From: Streptomyces africanus
GTDB lineage: Bacteria > Actinomycetota > Actinomycetes > Streptomycetales > Streptomycetaceae
Assembly: GCF_002150735.1 (NCBI RefSeq)
Contig: NZ_MUKA01000050.1
Span: 1 to 58,633 of the forward strand
Direction of reading: 5' to 3'
Length of the DNA stretch: 58,633 bases
Shown piece by piece: positions 45,212 through 54,435 of the stretch. The notes beneath the pieces were generated by a model. It searched no databases. It was given only the letters and a program-made list of their open reading frames with translations, and was not told the origin of the DNA. Position numbers and translations under genes: made by a program. Numbering within the stretch: the stretch's first letter is position 1; every line of letters starts with the position of its first letter.

Positions 45212-45659
45212 TCACCTCCGGCTCCACTCCTGCGCGAGCAGTTCGTACGACCTCACCCTGTCGGCGTGGTCATGGGTGATGGTCGTGATGAGCAACTCGT
45301 CCGCGCCAGTGGCCGCCGTTGCCCTTGCCGATGATCAACTCCAGGCGTCCGCCGGAGAGATGGTCGAGGGTGGCGTAGTCCTCGTAGGCGCGCACCGGGT
45401 CCAGAAGGCTGAGCGTGGTCACGGCGGTGAACAGGCGGATGCGCCGGGTCAGTGCCGCGATGTGGCTGAGGACGACGGTCGGCGAGGAGGAGATGAAGGG
45501 CCGCTCGTGCCGCTCCCCCACGCCGAAGCCGTCGAAGCCCAGTTCCTCGGCGAGCAGGGCGTTGTCGAGGACCTCGCGAAAGCGGTCCTGAGTCGTCTTC
45601 CGCACACCCGTGATCGGATCCGGGCGGTGCGCGATCAGGGTGATGGCGAGGAACTTCAC
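45212..45659 (-). pseudogene. LLM flavin monooxygenase gene with internal deletion and frameshift
   Basis: The first ~115 codons from the ATG at 45659 encode a normal LLM start (MKFLAITLIAHRPDP, ELGFDGFGVGERHERPFISSSP, TTLSLLDPVRAYEDYATLDHLSGGRLELIIGKGNG). Immediately after, at about 45310-45315, the sequence jumps to the other end of such a protein in a different frame: TGADELLITTITHDHADRVR, then SYELLAQEW and a stop at 45212. Roughly 190-200 residues of the usual ~340 are missing and the frame is shifted by one. The flavin barrel cannot form, so it is a pseudogene. Its start overlaps the upstream gene's stop (ATGA), showing it was once co-translated. Confidence 0.8.
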
Positions 45660-47029
45660 GACGCCACCCGCTCGTCGCGGACGTCGTCCGGGTGAGCGAG
45701 GCCCAGCTGGTCGCGCAGGGTCGGGCCCTCGTACTCGGTGCGGAACACGCCCTGTTCCTGGAGCAGCGGGACGACCTTGTCGGCGAACTCGTCGAGGCCG
45801 CCCGGGGTGATGTGCGGGACGAGGATGAAGCCGTCGCTCGCGTCGGCCTGCACGAACTCGTTGATGGTGCGGGCGATCGTCTCCGCCGAACCGATGAAGT
45901 TCTGCCGGTTGCCGGTCTCGATCACCAGGTCGCGGATCGACCAGTTGTTGGCGGCGGCCAGCTCACGCCACTCGCGGGCGGTGGCCAGCGGGTCGCGGTA
46001 CATACGGACCTGGGCGCGACCCTGGGAGACGTGGTTGTCGCTGACGTCCGGGTCGATGTCGGGGAGCGGCCCGTCCGGGTCGTAGGCGGACAGGTCCCGG
46101 TTCCAGACGAACTCCAGGTGCTTGAGGGCGGTGGCGCCGCTGACCTGCTGGCGGCGCACGACCTTGGCCAGCTCCTCCGCCTCCGCGTCGGTGTCGGCGA
46201 GGGTGAAGGTGGCGGCGGGCAGGATCAGCAGCTGGTCGTGGCGGCGGCCGTACTTGGCGAGGCGGTTTTTGACGTCCGTGTAGAAGGCCTGGCCCGCCTC
46301 CAGGGTGGCGTACCTGCTGAAGATCGCGTCGGCACTGGAGGCGGCGAACTCGCGGCCCTCGTCGGAGTCGCCGGCCTGGAAGACGACCGGGCGGCCCTGG
46401 GGCGAGCGCGGGACGTTGAACCGCCCGTGGATGTCGAAGTGCTCTCCGGTGTGGACGAAGGCGCCGGCCTGGGCGTCCCGCAGGAAGGTGCCGGTCTCCT
46501 GGTCGGCGAGGATCTCGTCGCCGTGCCAGGAGTCGAAGAGCTCGTTCGCCGTGGCCAGGAACTCCTTGGCGCGGGAGTAACGCTCCTCCTGCGGCAGGAA
46601 GCCGCCGCGACGGAAGTTCTCGCCGGTGAAGGCGTCCCAGGAGGTGACGACGTTCCAGGCGGAGCGGCCGCCGGAGAGGTGGTCGAGGGTGGCGAACTGG
46701 CGGGCCACCTCGTAGGGCTCGTTGAACGTGGAGTTGATGGTGCCGGTCAGGCCGAGGTGCTCGGTGACGGCGGCGAGCGCGGCGAGCACGGTGAAGGTGT
46801 CGGGCCGGCCGACGACGTCCAGGTCGTAGATCTTTCCGCCCTGTTCGCGCAGCCTGAGCCCCTCGGCGAGGAACAGGAAGTCGAACTTGGCCCGTTCGGC
46901 GGTCCGCGCGAAGTGCGCGAAGGAGCTGAACTCGATGTGGCTGCCGGCCCGCGGGTCGCTCCACACGGTGGTGTTGTTGACGCCGGGGAAGTGGGCGGCC
47001 AGGTGAATCTGCTTCAGCGGCTTGCTCAT
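45656..47029 (-). CDS. NtaA/SnaA/DszA-family FMN-dependent monooxygenase
   Basis: 457 residues, the usual length for this family. MSKPLKQIHLAAHFPGVNNTTVW, FAHFARTAERAKFDFLFLAEGL, TGTINSTFNEPYEVARQFATLDHLSGGRSAWNVVTSWD and RSPQGRPVVFQAGDSDEGREFAA are all characteristic. Members such as B. subtilis YxeK and CmoJ, and DszA, oxidise sulfur or nitrogen compounds with FMNH2 and O2; the first two act in cysteine-thioether salvage. It follows another LLM gene by 21 bp and precedes a pseudogene. The location in a cluster with a Cys-Cys leader peptide favours a sulfur substrate. No flavin reductase gene was seen in the window. Confidence 0.9.
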   Translation of the reverse strand: MSKPLKQIHLAAHFPGVNNTTVWSDPRAGSHIEFSSFAHFARTAERAKFDFLFLAEGLRLREQGGKIYDLDVVGRPDTFTVLAALAAVTEHLGLTGTINSTFNEPYEVARQFATLDHLSGGRSAWNVVTSWDAFTGENFRRGGFLPQEERYSRAKEFLATANELFDSWHGDEILADQETGTFLRDAQAGAFVHTGEHFDIHGRFNVPRSPQGRPVVFQAGDSDEGREFAASSADAIFSRYATLEAGQAFYTDVKNRLAKYGRRHDQLLILPAATFTLADTDAEAEELAKVVRRQQVSGATALKHLEFVWNRDLSAYDPDGPLPDIDPDVSDNHVSQGRAQVRMYRDPLATAREWRELAAANNWSIRDLVIETGNRQNFIGSAETIARTINEFVQADASDGFILVPHITPGGLDEFADKVVPLLQEQGVFRTEYEGPTLRDQLGLAHPDDVRDERVAS

Positions 47030-47050
47030 GGTCGTGGTCGTCCCTCCGGC

Positions 47051-48262
47051 TCAGGCGGTGGCAGCGGCGGCGTAGCGGTTGGCGGGGCGGGCCAGGCCCA
47101 GCAGGCCGCGCAGGGTGTCGGCCTCGTAGGCGTGGCGGAAGGCGCCCCGGCGCTGGAGTTCGGGGACCAGACCGCGGGTGATCGCCGGAAGGTCGTGGCC
47201 GGCGACGGCGGGCCGCAGCCGGAAACCGGTCAGCCCGGCGCTCTGCAACTCCTGCAGCAGATCGGCGAGTTCGGAGGGAGTGCCGGTGAAGATCAGGGCG
47301 TCACTCGTGTACGGCTGTCCCGCGAGCGCGTCGAGCCGGTCCCGGCGGGCGGTCGCGGCGGCCGGGTCGTCGTCGAGGAAGACCACCAGGTCGCCGAAGA
47401 CATGCAGGGATTCGCCGGCTCGCCCGGCCGCGTTCTGCTCGGCGCGGATCCGGGCGACGATCGTGCGGGCCTCATCGGCGTCGAACGGGGTGACGTAGCC
47501 GATGTCGGCGGCGCGGGCCACGAGCCGGTAGGGGACGGTGTCATGGGCGAGGGCGCTGACGAGCGGCTGGCCCTGCGGCGGGCGGGGCGTGATCGAGGGG
47601 CCCTTGACGCTGAAGTGCCGGCCCTCGAAGTCGATGTAGTGCAGCTTGTCGCGGTCGATGAAGCGGCCCGTGGCGGCGTCCCGGATCTCGGCGTCGTCCT
47701 CCCAGCTGTCCCACAGGCGGCGCACCACCTCCACGTAGTCGGCGGCCTCGTCGAACAGGTCGGTCACCACCTCATGGGCGGCCGGGCTGTCGTAGGCCTG
47801 GATGCGCGCGATGGTGCGGCGGCCGAAGTGCGCGGACTCGTTCGGGCGGGCGGTGATCTGCACCCGCAGGCCGGCGCGGCCGGTGCTGACGTAGTCGAGG
47901 GTGGCGATCGCCTTGGAGATGTGGAAGGGCTCCGTGTGGGTGACCACCGCGGTCGGGACCAGGCCTATGTGCCGGGTCAGCGGGGCGATGCGGGCCGCGA
48001 TCAGGACGGCGTCCAGACGGCCGCGCACCTGGTCGGTGCGCTCGTCCGGGTCCAGGAAGTGGGAGGACTGCGGGCCGAGGCCGTCCTCGATGGTCACGAA
48101 GTCGAGCAGGCCGCGCTCGGCCGCGGCGACCAGATCGGCCCAGTAGGCGGCAGTGAACAGGTCCCGGGGGCGGGACACCGGCTCACGCCAGGACGCGGGA
48201 TGCCAGCCGGTGCCGTCCAGGGCGACGGCAAGATGCAGGGGAGAAGGGGGTGTCGAGGACAC
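47051..48262 (-). CDS. LLM-class FMN monooxygenase (NtaA/DszA-like, shorter form)
   Basis: 403 residues from the GTG at 48262 with GAAGG ten bases upstream. Luciferase-like fold: LLDFVTIEDGLGPQSS, LTRHIGLVPTAVVTHTEPFHISKAIATLDYVSTGRAGLRVQ, and the RPPQGQPLVSALAHD segment that resembles the family's PQGRP motif. It is likely FMNH2-dependent and may act on a related substrate to the next gene. It is the first enzyme gene after the leader peptide at 48339-48425 (76 bp). Confidence 0.87.
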   Translation of the reverse strand: MSSTPPSPLHLAVALDGTGWHPASWREPVSRPRDLFTAAYWADLVAAAERGLLDFVTIEDGLGPQSSHFLDPDERTDQVRGRLDAVLIAARIAPLTRHIGLVPTAVVTHTEPFHISKAIATLDYVSTGRAGLRVQITARPNESAHFGRRTIARIQAYDSPAAHEVVTDLFDEAADYVEVVRRLWDSWEDDAEIRDAATGRFIDRDKLHYIDFEGRHFSVKGPSITPRPPQGQPLVSALAHDTVPYRLVARAADIGYVTPFDADEARTIVARIRAEQNAAGRAGESLHVFGDLVVFLDDDPAAATARRDRLDALAGQPYTSDALIFTGTPSELADLLQELQSAGLTGFRLRPAVAGHDLPAITRGLVPELQRRGAFRHAYEADTLRGLLGLARPANRYAAAATA

Positions 48263-48300
48263 GAGTGGGTGCCTTCCTGGAAGTCCGTGACGAGAACGCC

Positions 48301-48340
48301 GACCCGCATCCTGCGGTGCGCGGCGGTGGAGGAACGGGTC
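48301..48340 (-). promoter_or_regulatory. possible attenuation stem overlapping the leader stop codon
   Basis: GACCCG (48301-48306) and CGGGTC (48335-48340) can pair; the second arm covers most of the leader stop codon (48339-48341). A further 6-bp stem, AGCGCG/CGCGCT, lies at 48352-48357 and 48365-48370 inside the leader coding region. A ribosome paused at the two Cys codons would change which stems form. Stems are short and this is inference. Confidence 0.35.
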
Positions 48341-48425
48341 AGGAACAACAGAGCGCGCCGGCCACGCGCTGGAGGTCTATGTGGGGCCGGGAGTGGAGGT
48401 GGACGGCGTGGAACAGGTGCGTCAC
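48339..48425 (-). CDS. Cys-Cys leader peptide upstream of monooxygenase operon
   Basis: A 28-residue frame from the GTG at 48425, preceded by GGAGGTGGAGGA, ending SRPHIDLQRVAGALCCS. Actinobacteria have short peptides of this kind, RxHIDxxRV followed by cysteines, upstream of sulfur genes, where translation of the Cys codons senses cysteine supply and controls the downstream gene. Here the paired TGT-TGT codons are next to last before the stop, 76 bp before the LLM gene. It shares its spaced motif with the leader at 56363-56440. The peptide itself probably has no other function. Confidence 0.8.
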   Translation of the reverse strand: MTHLFHAVHLHSRPHIDLQRVAGALCCS

Positions 48426-48484
48426 GTCCTCCACCTCCCTCCTTCGGGGCGCGCGCTGCGGCGCCTCGCGCATCTCGTCGTGAG

Positions 48485-49258
48485 TCACAACGCCCCGGCT
48501 CCGCGGTGTGTTCCTGGCGTGCGCACCTGGAGGATCCTCGTCCGGCGGCGCAGGGTGAAGCCGATCGACTCGTACAGCCGGATGGCCTGTGTGTTGGTCG
48601 CGGAGGCGTGCAGCAGCGGGGTGTCCCCGCGTTCCCGGATGCCCGCGGCGACCGCGCGCACCAGCCGGGTGGCCAGTCCTCGGCCGCGGTACGCCGGGTC
48701 GGTGCAGACGGCGCTGATCTCCGTCCATCCGGGCAGCCTCAGCCGCTCACCGGCCATGGCTACGAGCCGCCCTTGGTGCCGGATGCCGAGATAGGTACCG
48801 AGTTCGACGGTCCGCTTCAGGAAGGGTCCCGGTCTGGTGCGGGCGACCAGGTCCAGGATCTCCGGTACGTCGTCGGGCCCCAGCCGCACCGCCTCCGGGG
48901 CGGGCTCGGCCCGCAACGCGGTGTCGACCAGCTGGGCGCCCCGTCCGTCGCCGACGACCTCCCAGCCACGCGGGACACTCTCGACTCCCTTGACGCGTAC
49001 GACGGTTTCCGGTCCCACGAGCGTGTGCAGGTCCGCCCAGGCGGCGGGATCCGCCGGATCGGCGACTGCGGCGAACGCGTAGACGTCCGCCGGATACCGG
49101 GCGGCTCGGCCCACCCGTTCCGCGAAGCGGGCGTGCGGGCCGGCCAGTGCGGCCCAGACCGCGTTGTCCAGCAGGTGTGTGCTCGGGTTGGCCGGCGCTG
49201 AGGGGATCACGCGACGTCGGCGAGAAGGCTGCCTGGTGCCGGTGCCGGTGCCGCTCAC
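48485..49258 (-). CDS. GNAT-family N-acetyltransferase
   Basis: 257 residues from the GTG at 49258, which overlaps the stop of the upstream gene (GTGA); a GTG at 49210 is an alternative and would remove a Gly-Thr repeat. The first ~130 residues are a divergent GNAT-like or linker region (NAVWAALAGPHARFAERVGRAARYPADVYAF). The C-terminal domain has the acetyl-CoA loop VCTDPAYRGRGLATRL and the ASATNTQAIRLYESIGFTLRRR end. In the yxe/ytm operons of B. subtilis, acetyltransferases N-acetylate S-substituted cysteines before oxygenation, a role this one could share. That role is inferred from context. Confidence 0.8.
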   Translation of the reverse strand: MSGTGTGTRQPSRRRRVIPSAPANPSTHLLDNAVWAALAGPHARFAERVGRAARYPADVYAFAAVADPADPAAWADLHTLVGPETVVRVKGVESVPRGWEVVGDGRGAQLVDTALRAEPAPEAVRLGPDDVPEILDLVARTRPGPFLKRTVELGTYLGIRHQGRLVAMAGERLRLPGWTEISAVCTDPAYRGRGLATRLVRAVAAGIRERGDTPLLHASATNTQAIRLYESIGFTLRRRTRILQVRTPGTHRGAGAL

Positions 49259-50523
49259 AGCGTGCCGAACAGGCGTGAGGCGTTGCGCAGGGCGTGCGTC
49301 GCGACCCGCTCGCCGAGGACGAGACCGGCCTCGTCGGCCGAGCGGGTGTGGATGCCGGAGTACACCCGGGCATCCACGTTCTCCTGGGACAGCCGGCTCC
49401 AGGACGTGTAGGTGCGGGTCACTCCGGGGGCGGTGGGGCTGGTCAGCCGGAAGGGCGCCGTGCGCGGCCCGACGAGCGCCGAGAGGACCGCTTCGGCGGC
49501 GCCCGCGTACGTGTTGTGGCCGCTGGGGTAGTCGGGATGGGCCGGCGTGGTGTGCAGCGGCGTCCAGGCGGGGTCGGGGTCGATCGAACCGGTACGGATG
49601 GCCGTGACCGGACGCCACCGCGGGTAGGCGTACTTGGTGTCGGAGGTGGCGATCTGCGTGTCCACCAGGGCGACGTGGAACAGGGCCACCAGCCTGGCCC
49701 GTCCGGCGTCGGCATGCGGTGACCGGGCGAGGGCCACCCGCAGTGGCTCGGTGTACAGCGTCAGTGAGGAACCGAGCCAGAACGTGGCGGTCTCTGTCTG
49801 CTTCTCCGTGCGTACGGTGCTGTTCACCACCCCGTACGCACGGACTTCGGCCAGGTCGGCGCGGTAACGCGAGGAGTCCAGGGCGGGCGGTGCGGGCAGC
49901 CGGTACTGGTCGGGGCTGTCCAGCAGGAAGGGCCGGGCGAGCCGGTTGCCGTACTGCGCGGCCGGGGCATAGGCGGGAGGGGTCGGCTGCCACACCCCAG
50001 GGGCCGCCGGCGGCACGGTGAACGGCGCGTCGACCGAGGCCGGGTCGAGGCCGTCACCCTCGCGGGCGGCGAGCACCAGCCGCGCCTGGCGGGCACCGGC
50101 CGCCACGCCCTTCGACTCGGCCGGTCCGTCGGGAACGCCCTGAAGCGTCGTGCGCAGAGCGGCGTCCAGTTCCTGAGTACGGGAGGGGACCAGCGCCACC
50201 ATGGCGTCGTGTACGGCGGATGCCAGGGCCGCGTCCTGGAAGTCGCCCCGGTCGACGCCGGACGGCACCTGACGGGTGGCCCGGGCCGCCGCCAGCCAAC
50301 TGACGGCCCAGGTACGGCTGTTCGTGATCTGCGTCGGGGCGCCGCCCGCCGCGATGGTGGCCGCTGTCGTGTCGTACCAGTCGAGCGCCACGGACGAGCG
50401 CGGCTGCTCCTCCACCACGGCAGCCGCGGTGGACGGGACGGTGACGGAGGCGGCCAGCAGGACGGCCGAGCCCAGCGCCACCAGGACGGGACGGACGGGA
50501 TGGCGGGTTCTGGACGGTTTCAC
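49255..50523 (-). CDS. secreted vanadium-haloperoxidase-like / PAP2 phosphatase
   Basis: 422 residues from the GTG at 50523 with GAAGGAG six bases upstream. A signal peptide is present (RHPVRPVLVALGSAVLLAASVTVPSTAAA in pieces). The three haloperoxidase/acid-phosphatase motifs are visible: K-x6-RP in KYAYPRWRP, PSGH in DYPSGHNTYAG, and R-x5-H in ARVYSGIH. The usual Ser before the last motif is Ala. Such proteins are either vanadium-dependent haloperoxidases or related phosphatases, and sequence alone cannot say which. The gene lies inside the ABC importer operon of the sulfur-like locus; its purpose there is unclear. Confidence 0.8.
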   Translation of the reverse strand: MKPSRTRHPVRPVLVALGSAVLLAASVTVPSTAAAVVEEQPRSSVALDWYDTTAATIAAGGAPTQITNSRTWAVSWLAAARATRQVPSGVDRGDFQDAALASAVHDAMVALVPSRTQELDAALRTTLQGVPDGPAESKGVAAGARQARLVLAAREGDGLDPASVDAPFTVPPAAPGVWQPTPPAYAPAAQYGNRLARPFLLDSPDQYRLPAPPALDSSRYRADLAEVRAYGVVNSTVRTEKQTETATFWLGSSLTLYTEPLRVALARSPHADAGRARLVALFHVALVDTQIATSDTKYAYPRWRPVTAIRTGSIDPDPAWTPLHTTPAHPDYPSGHNTYAGAAEAVLSALVGPRTAPFRLTSPTAPGVTRTYTSWSRLSQENVDARVYSGIHTRSADEAGLVLGERVATHALRNASRLFGTL

Positions 50524-50609
50524 GCGTACTCCTTCGCGGACATGCGGATGACCGGTGGTGTTGTTGACGTCGGGGAGTGAGCGGCGAGGTGGTGGCGGGT
50601 CCGGATCGG

Positions 50610-51593
50610 CTACTTGTCGGTCTTCGGCAGGCCGGGCGGGTTGATCTCCGACTTGGTCACGGCCTCGCCGGACAGGCCCCAGCGCTTGAGCACCTTCGCG
50701 TAGGTGCCGTTGCCGATGACGTGGTTCAGCGCGTCGGCGAGCGGCTTGGCCAGTCCGCTGTCCTTCTTCGTGGTGGCCGCGATGAGGCCCTGGAGCCGGG
50801 CGCCGGCGCCCGAGTACGTGCCGACGACCTCCGTCCTGCCGGTGGTGGCCGCGTGGTAGGCGGCGGTCGGGTTGGGGCCGAGGTAGAGGTCGATCCGGCC
50901 GGACTGGAGAGCGAGGTAGGTGTCGCTGTCGTTCTGGTAGTACTTGATGTCCACCGGCTTGCGGCCGGCCTTCTTGTTCTCGGCCGACCACTCGACCAGC
51001 AGTTTCTCCTGGTTGGTGCCGCTGCCCACCGCGACGGTCTTTCCGGCGACGTCCTTCGGCCCGGTGACCTTCAGGCCGCTGCCCTTCCTCGCCTCGAAGG
51101 CCAGGTTGTCCTCGCGGTAGGTGGCGAAGTCGTACTTCTCCTTGCGTTCCTCGGTGACGGTGATGTTGCTGAGGCCTGCGTCGTACTTGCCGCTGTCGAG
51201 GCCGACGAAGATGTTCTCCCACGACACGGTGTTGAGGTGCGCCTTGAGACCGAGGACGTCGGCGACCAGGTGGGCGATGTCGGGCTCGACGCCGATGACG
51301 GTCTTGTTGTCGGTGGCGTAGAAGGTCAGGGGCGCGGCGGAGCCGGACGAGGCGACGAGTTCCAGGGTGCCCTTCCTGCGGATGCGCTCCGGGACTTCGG
51401 CGGCGATGGAGTCGACCTTGCCGGTGGTGACGCGGTTCTGGTCGGGGCTGGTATTGATCTTCGTCTTGCCGCCCGACGTGGCCGCGACCTCGGTCGTGCC
51501 GCCGTCTTCGGGGTTGCTGCACGCGGCGAGGACGAGGGCTGCGGTGAGTCCCAGCGCGGCTGCGGCGGTGCGGCGGGTGGTCGAGGTGGACAT
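50610..51593 (-). CDS. amino-acid-type ABC transporter substrate-binding lipoprotein
   Basis: 327 residues. Lipobox LVLAAC at residue ~25. It is a family 3 solute-binding protein: RIRRKGTLELVASSGSAAPLTF, GVEPDIAHLVADVLGL, SNITVTEERKEKYDFATYRE and DSDTYLALQSGRIDLYLGPNP. Such proteins bind polar amino acids, cystine or thioethers. It is encoded directly downstream of the ATPase gene (38-bp gap). A second, different binding protein is encoded at 53479-54435, so the importer may have two substrates. Confidence 0.9.
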   Translation of the reverse strand: MSTSTTRRTAAAALGLTAALVLAACSNPEDGGTTEVAATSGGKTKINTSPDQNRVTTGKVDSIAAEVPERIRRKGTLELVASSGSAAPLTFYATDNKTVIGVEPDIAHLVADVLGLKAHLNTVSWENIFVGLDSGKYDAGLSNITVTEERKEKYDFATYREDNLAFEARKGSGLKVTGPKDVAGKTVAVGSGTNQEKLLVEWSAENKKAGRKPVDIKYYQNDSDTYLALQSGRIDLYLGPNPTAAYHAATTGRTEVVGTYSGAGARLQGLIAATTKKDSGLAKPLADALNHVIGNGTYAKVLKRWGLSGEAVTKSEINPPGLPKTDK

Positions 51594-51631
51594 GGTCGTG
51601 CTCCCTGCTTGCGGAAAAGGGTGAGGGGTGG

Positions 51632-52438
51632 TCAGAGGACCTTGGAGAGGAAGGCGCGGGTGCGCTCGTGCTGCGGGGAGTCGAGTACGGCCGAGGGCGG
51701 ACCCTGCTCCACGACGACGCCGTCGTCCATGAACACCACGGTGTCGGCGACCTCGCGGGCGAAACCGATCTCGTGGGTCACGACGATCATGGTGGTTCCC
51801 GTACGGGCCAGGTCCTTGATGACGTCGAGGACCTCGCCGACCAGCTCCGGGTCGAGTGCCGAGGTGGGTTCGTCGAAGAGCAGCACCTTGGGTTCGAGGG
51901 CGAGCGCGCGGGCGATGGCGACGCGCTGCTGCTGGCCGCCGGACAACTGCCGTGGGTAGGCGTTGGTCTTGTCGGCGAGCCCGACGCGCTCGAGGAGCCG
52001 GCGGGCGGTCTCCTCCGCTTCCTTGCGTGGGCGGCGCAGCGCGGAGACCGGTGCCTCGATCAGGTTGTCCAGCACGGTCAGATGGGGGAAGAGGTTGAAG
52101 TTCTGGAAGACGAACCCGATGTGGGTGCGCTGCCTGAGAACGTCCTTCTCCTTGAGTTCGTGCAGCTTGCTCCCGGAGCGGCGGTAGCCGATGAGTTCGC
52201 CGTCGATGCTGATCCAGCCGCGGTCGACCTTCTCCAGATGGTTGATGGTGCGCAGCAGGGTGGACTTCCCGGAGCCGGACGGGCCGAGGACCACGGTGAC
52301 CTCGCCGGCGCGGACCGTGAGGTCGACGCCGCGCAGCACCTGGAGGGGGCCGAAGTTCTTGTGGACGCCGTGGACGTCCACCATCACGCCGTCGGCCGTC
52401 GGCTTCGCGTCCTTGACGGCCACCGTCACGTCACTCAT
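51632..52438 (-). CDS. ABC transporter ATP-binding protein, polar amino acid type
   Basis: 268 residues from an ATG overlapping the permease stop (ATGA). Walker [11 protein letters not shown]-loop [12 protein letters not shown], signature LSGGQQQR, Walker [15 protein letters not shown] and H-loop VTHEIGF are all intact. This is the GlnQ/HisP/TcyN type, acting with the membrane permease at 52435-53457. It is the only ATPase in the locus, although two permeases are encoded, so it may serve both. Confidence 0.94.
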   Translation of the reverse strand: MSDVTVAVKDAKPTADGVMVDVHGVHKNFGPLQVLRGVDLTVRAGEVTVVLGPSGSGKSTLLRTINHLEKVDRGWISIDGELIGYRRSGSKLHELKEKDVLRQRTHIGFVFQNFNLFPHLTVLDNLIEAPVSALRRPRKEAEETARRLLERVGLADKTNAYPRQLSGGQQQRVAIARALALEPKVLLFDEPTSALDPELVGEVLDVIKDLARTGTTMIVVTHEIGFAREVADTVVFMDDGVVVEQGPPSAVLDSPQHERTRAFLSKVL

Positions 52439-53457
52439 CGGCTGTCTCCCAAGGGCTTCAGGGGTATGACGGGCTGGTTGCGCTGTGCGGCGGCCGCGCG
52501 CAGGGTGCGGATGAAGCGCCGGGCGCGCTGGAGCGGGGTGGGCGGCGGGGTGCGGTCGGCGCCCCGGGCGTAGCGGCGCTCCACGTAGTACTGGGCGACC
52601 GAGAGCAGGGAGGTCAGTACGACGTACCAGGCGGTGGCGACCAGCAGCAGCGGGATCACCCGGCCGTTGCGTCCGTAGATCACCTGCACCTGGTAGAAGA
52701 GCTCGCCGATGGACATCACGTAGACCACCGAGGTGCCCTTGAGCAGGCCGATGATCTCGTTGCCCGCCGTGGGCAGGATGGCGCGCATGGCCTGCGGGAG
52801 CACGATCCGGCGGATCTGCCGCAGCCGGGGAATGCCCAGCGCGGCGGCGGCCTCCAGTTGCCCGTGCTCGACGGCGATGACACCGCCGCGGACGATCTCG
52901 GCGGCGTAGGCGGCCTGGTGCAGCGTCAGCCCGATGACCGCCGCTCCCATGGTGCCGATGATGCTGTTGCTGTCCACGGACCAGAACACCGGCCCGAAGG
53001 GGATGCCGAAGCCCAACTCCTTGTAGAGAGCGCTGAGGTTGAACCAGAACACCAGCTGGACGATCATCGGGATGGACCGGAAGATCCAGATGTAGGTCCA
53101 GGCGACGGTCGAGAGCACCGGGCTGCGCGACAGCCGCAGGAAGGCGAGCACAGTGCCCAGGAGGAAGCCGAGGACGGTGGCGTAGGCGGTGAGCTGGAGG
53201 GTCACCCACACGGCCTGGACGATCGTCTCGGAGAAGACGTAGTCGCGGAAGACCTGCCACTCCCAGACAGGGTTGGTGGCCAGGCCGTGGACGAACTGGG
53301 CGATCAGCACGACCACGGCGGCGCCGGCGGCCCAGCGGGCGTAGTGGCGGGTGGGTACGACCTTGAGCGAGGCCGGATCGCCCGCGGCGGGCGGGGCTTC
53401 GGGGCCGGTGCCCGGGGTGGCCGCGCCGGGCGGTGCGGTATCGGTGGTGGATGCCAT
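52435..53457 (-). CDS. amino-acid-type ABC transporter permease
   Basis: 340 residues from the ATG at 53457 (AGGA eight bases upstream); a TTG at 53475 is less likely. A soluble Pro/Ala-rich N-terminus precedes about five membrane helices of the HisM/TcyM type. The conserved loop is [27 protein letters not shown], and the family motif [16 protein letters not shown] is present. It lies between a binding protein and the ATPase. It is closely similar in pattern to the permease on the other strand at 56741-57748. Confidence 0.93.
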   Translation of the reverse strand: MASTTDTAPPGAATPGTGPEAPPAAGDPASLKVVPTRHYARWAAGAAVVVLIAQFVHGLATNPVWEWQVFRDYVFSETIVQAVWVTLQLTAYATVLGFLLGTVLAFLRLSRSPVLSTVAWTYIWIFRSIPMIVQLVFWFNLSALYKELGFGIPFGPVFWSVDSNSIIGTMGAAVIGLTLHQAAYAAEIVRGGVIAVEHGQLEAAAALGIPRLRQIRRIVLPQAMRAILPTAGNEIIGLLKGTSVVYVMSIGELFYQVQVIYGRNGRVIPLLLVATAWYVVLTSLLSVAQYYVERRYARGADRTPPPTPLQRARRFIRTLRAAAAQRNQPVIPLKPLGDSR

Positions 53458-53478
53458 CGTGATGTTCCTGCTCAACTC

Positions 53479-54435
53479 TTATGCGTGTTCGGGCGGGTTG
53501 ATCCGCGACGTGTCGATCGCGGAGGCGGAGGTGCCCCACTTCTTGAGGATCCGGGCGTAGGTGCCGTCCTTGATCAGCTCGTTGACGGCCGCCTGGAACG
53601 CCTTGGTCAGCGGGGAGCCCTTCTTGAAGGCGAAGCCGACGTCGAGGCGGTGGAACTCCCCGAGGAAGGCGGTCTGCGAGGCGGGCTGTGCCGCCTGGTA
53701 GCGCAGGCCGTTGATGGTCGACATGATCACGTCGATGCGGCCCTGCTGGAGCGCGGTGAGCGTCGCCGCGTTCTCCGAGTAGACCTTCACGTCGTACGGC
53801 TTCTTGCCGGCCTTGGCGCACACCCCCTTCTGCGCGGTGAGGGTCGCCTCGAAGGTGGTGCCGGCGCCGGTGCCGATGGTCAGCCCGCACAGCTGGGTGA
53901 GGTCGGTGACCTTCTTGCCGAGCGCGGTGTTGCCCTTCTTCACCGCGAAGCCCTGGCCGTCGTTGATGTAGGTGACGAAGTCGACGGTCTTCAGGCGCTC
54001 GCTGGTGACACCGAAGTTGCCGGTGCCGACGTCGTACTTGCCGCTGCCGAGGGCGGGCAGGATCGTCTCGAAGGAGGCGTCCTGCCGCTCCAGCTTCACG
54101 CCGAGCACCTTGGCGACCGCGTCGGCGAGGTCGATGTCCTGGCCCGCGGGCGCCTTGTCCGTGCCGTTGGGGTAGTACGCCCCGGGCGGGAACCCGATCG
54201 AGCTGCCGACGCGCAGCGTGCCCGCCTTGCGTACGTCGGCGGGCAGCAGGGCGGCGACCGAGTCCACCGTGCGTACGGCGGCGACCGGGTCGTCGGAGGG
54301 CGCGGGAGAGGCCTGAGCACCCGCCGGTGCTGTGCCGTCGCTGCCGCCGGAGCCACAGGCGGTCAGCGCCAGGAGCGGCGGCAGCGCGAGGGCGGCGGCG
54401 AGACGCAGGCGGGCTCTGATGCCGGGAGGGTTCAC
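53479..54435 (-). CDS. amino-acid-type ABC transporter substrate-binding lipoprotein (second)
   Basis: 318 residues from the GTG at 54435, overlapping the acetyltransferase stop (GTGA). Lipobox LLALTAC near residue 27. Family 3 binding protein: [56 protein letters not shown] and [18 protein letters not shown]. It differs from the one at 50610-51593, and ends in the shared phrase [13 protein letters not shown] (the other ends EINPPG), suggesting a common ancestor. Likely ligands are cysteine derivatives or related thioethers, from context only. Confidence 0.9.
   Translation of the reverse strand: MNPPGIRARLRLAAALALPPLLALTACGSGGSDGTAPAGAQASPAPSDDPVAAVRTVDSVAALLPADVRKAGTLRVGSSIGFPPGAYYPNGTDKAPAGQDIDLADAVAKVLGVKLERQDASFETILPALGSGKYDVGTGNFGVTSERLKTVDFVTYINDGQGFAVKKGNTALGKKVTDLTQLCGLTIGTGAGTTFEATLTAQKGVCAKAGKKPYDVKVYSENAATLTALQQGRIDVIMSTINGLRYQAAQPASQTAFLGEFHRLDVGFAFKKGSPLTKAFQAAVNELIKDGTYARILKKWGTSASAIDTSRINPPEHA

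Noticed and set aside
45270..45659. The 129-codon LLM frame as a functional small protein
   Set aside because: It ends in frameshifted sequence immediately after the GKGNG motif, and the true C-terminus of an LLM enzyme follows in another frame.
45692..49201. A long open plus-strand frame (~1170 codons) across the monooxygenase genes
   Set aside because: It is antisense to well-recognised LLM genes and has the Val/Gly/Ala/Arg-rich composition of a GC-rich shadow frame with no domains.
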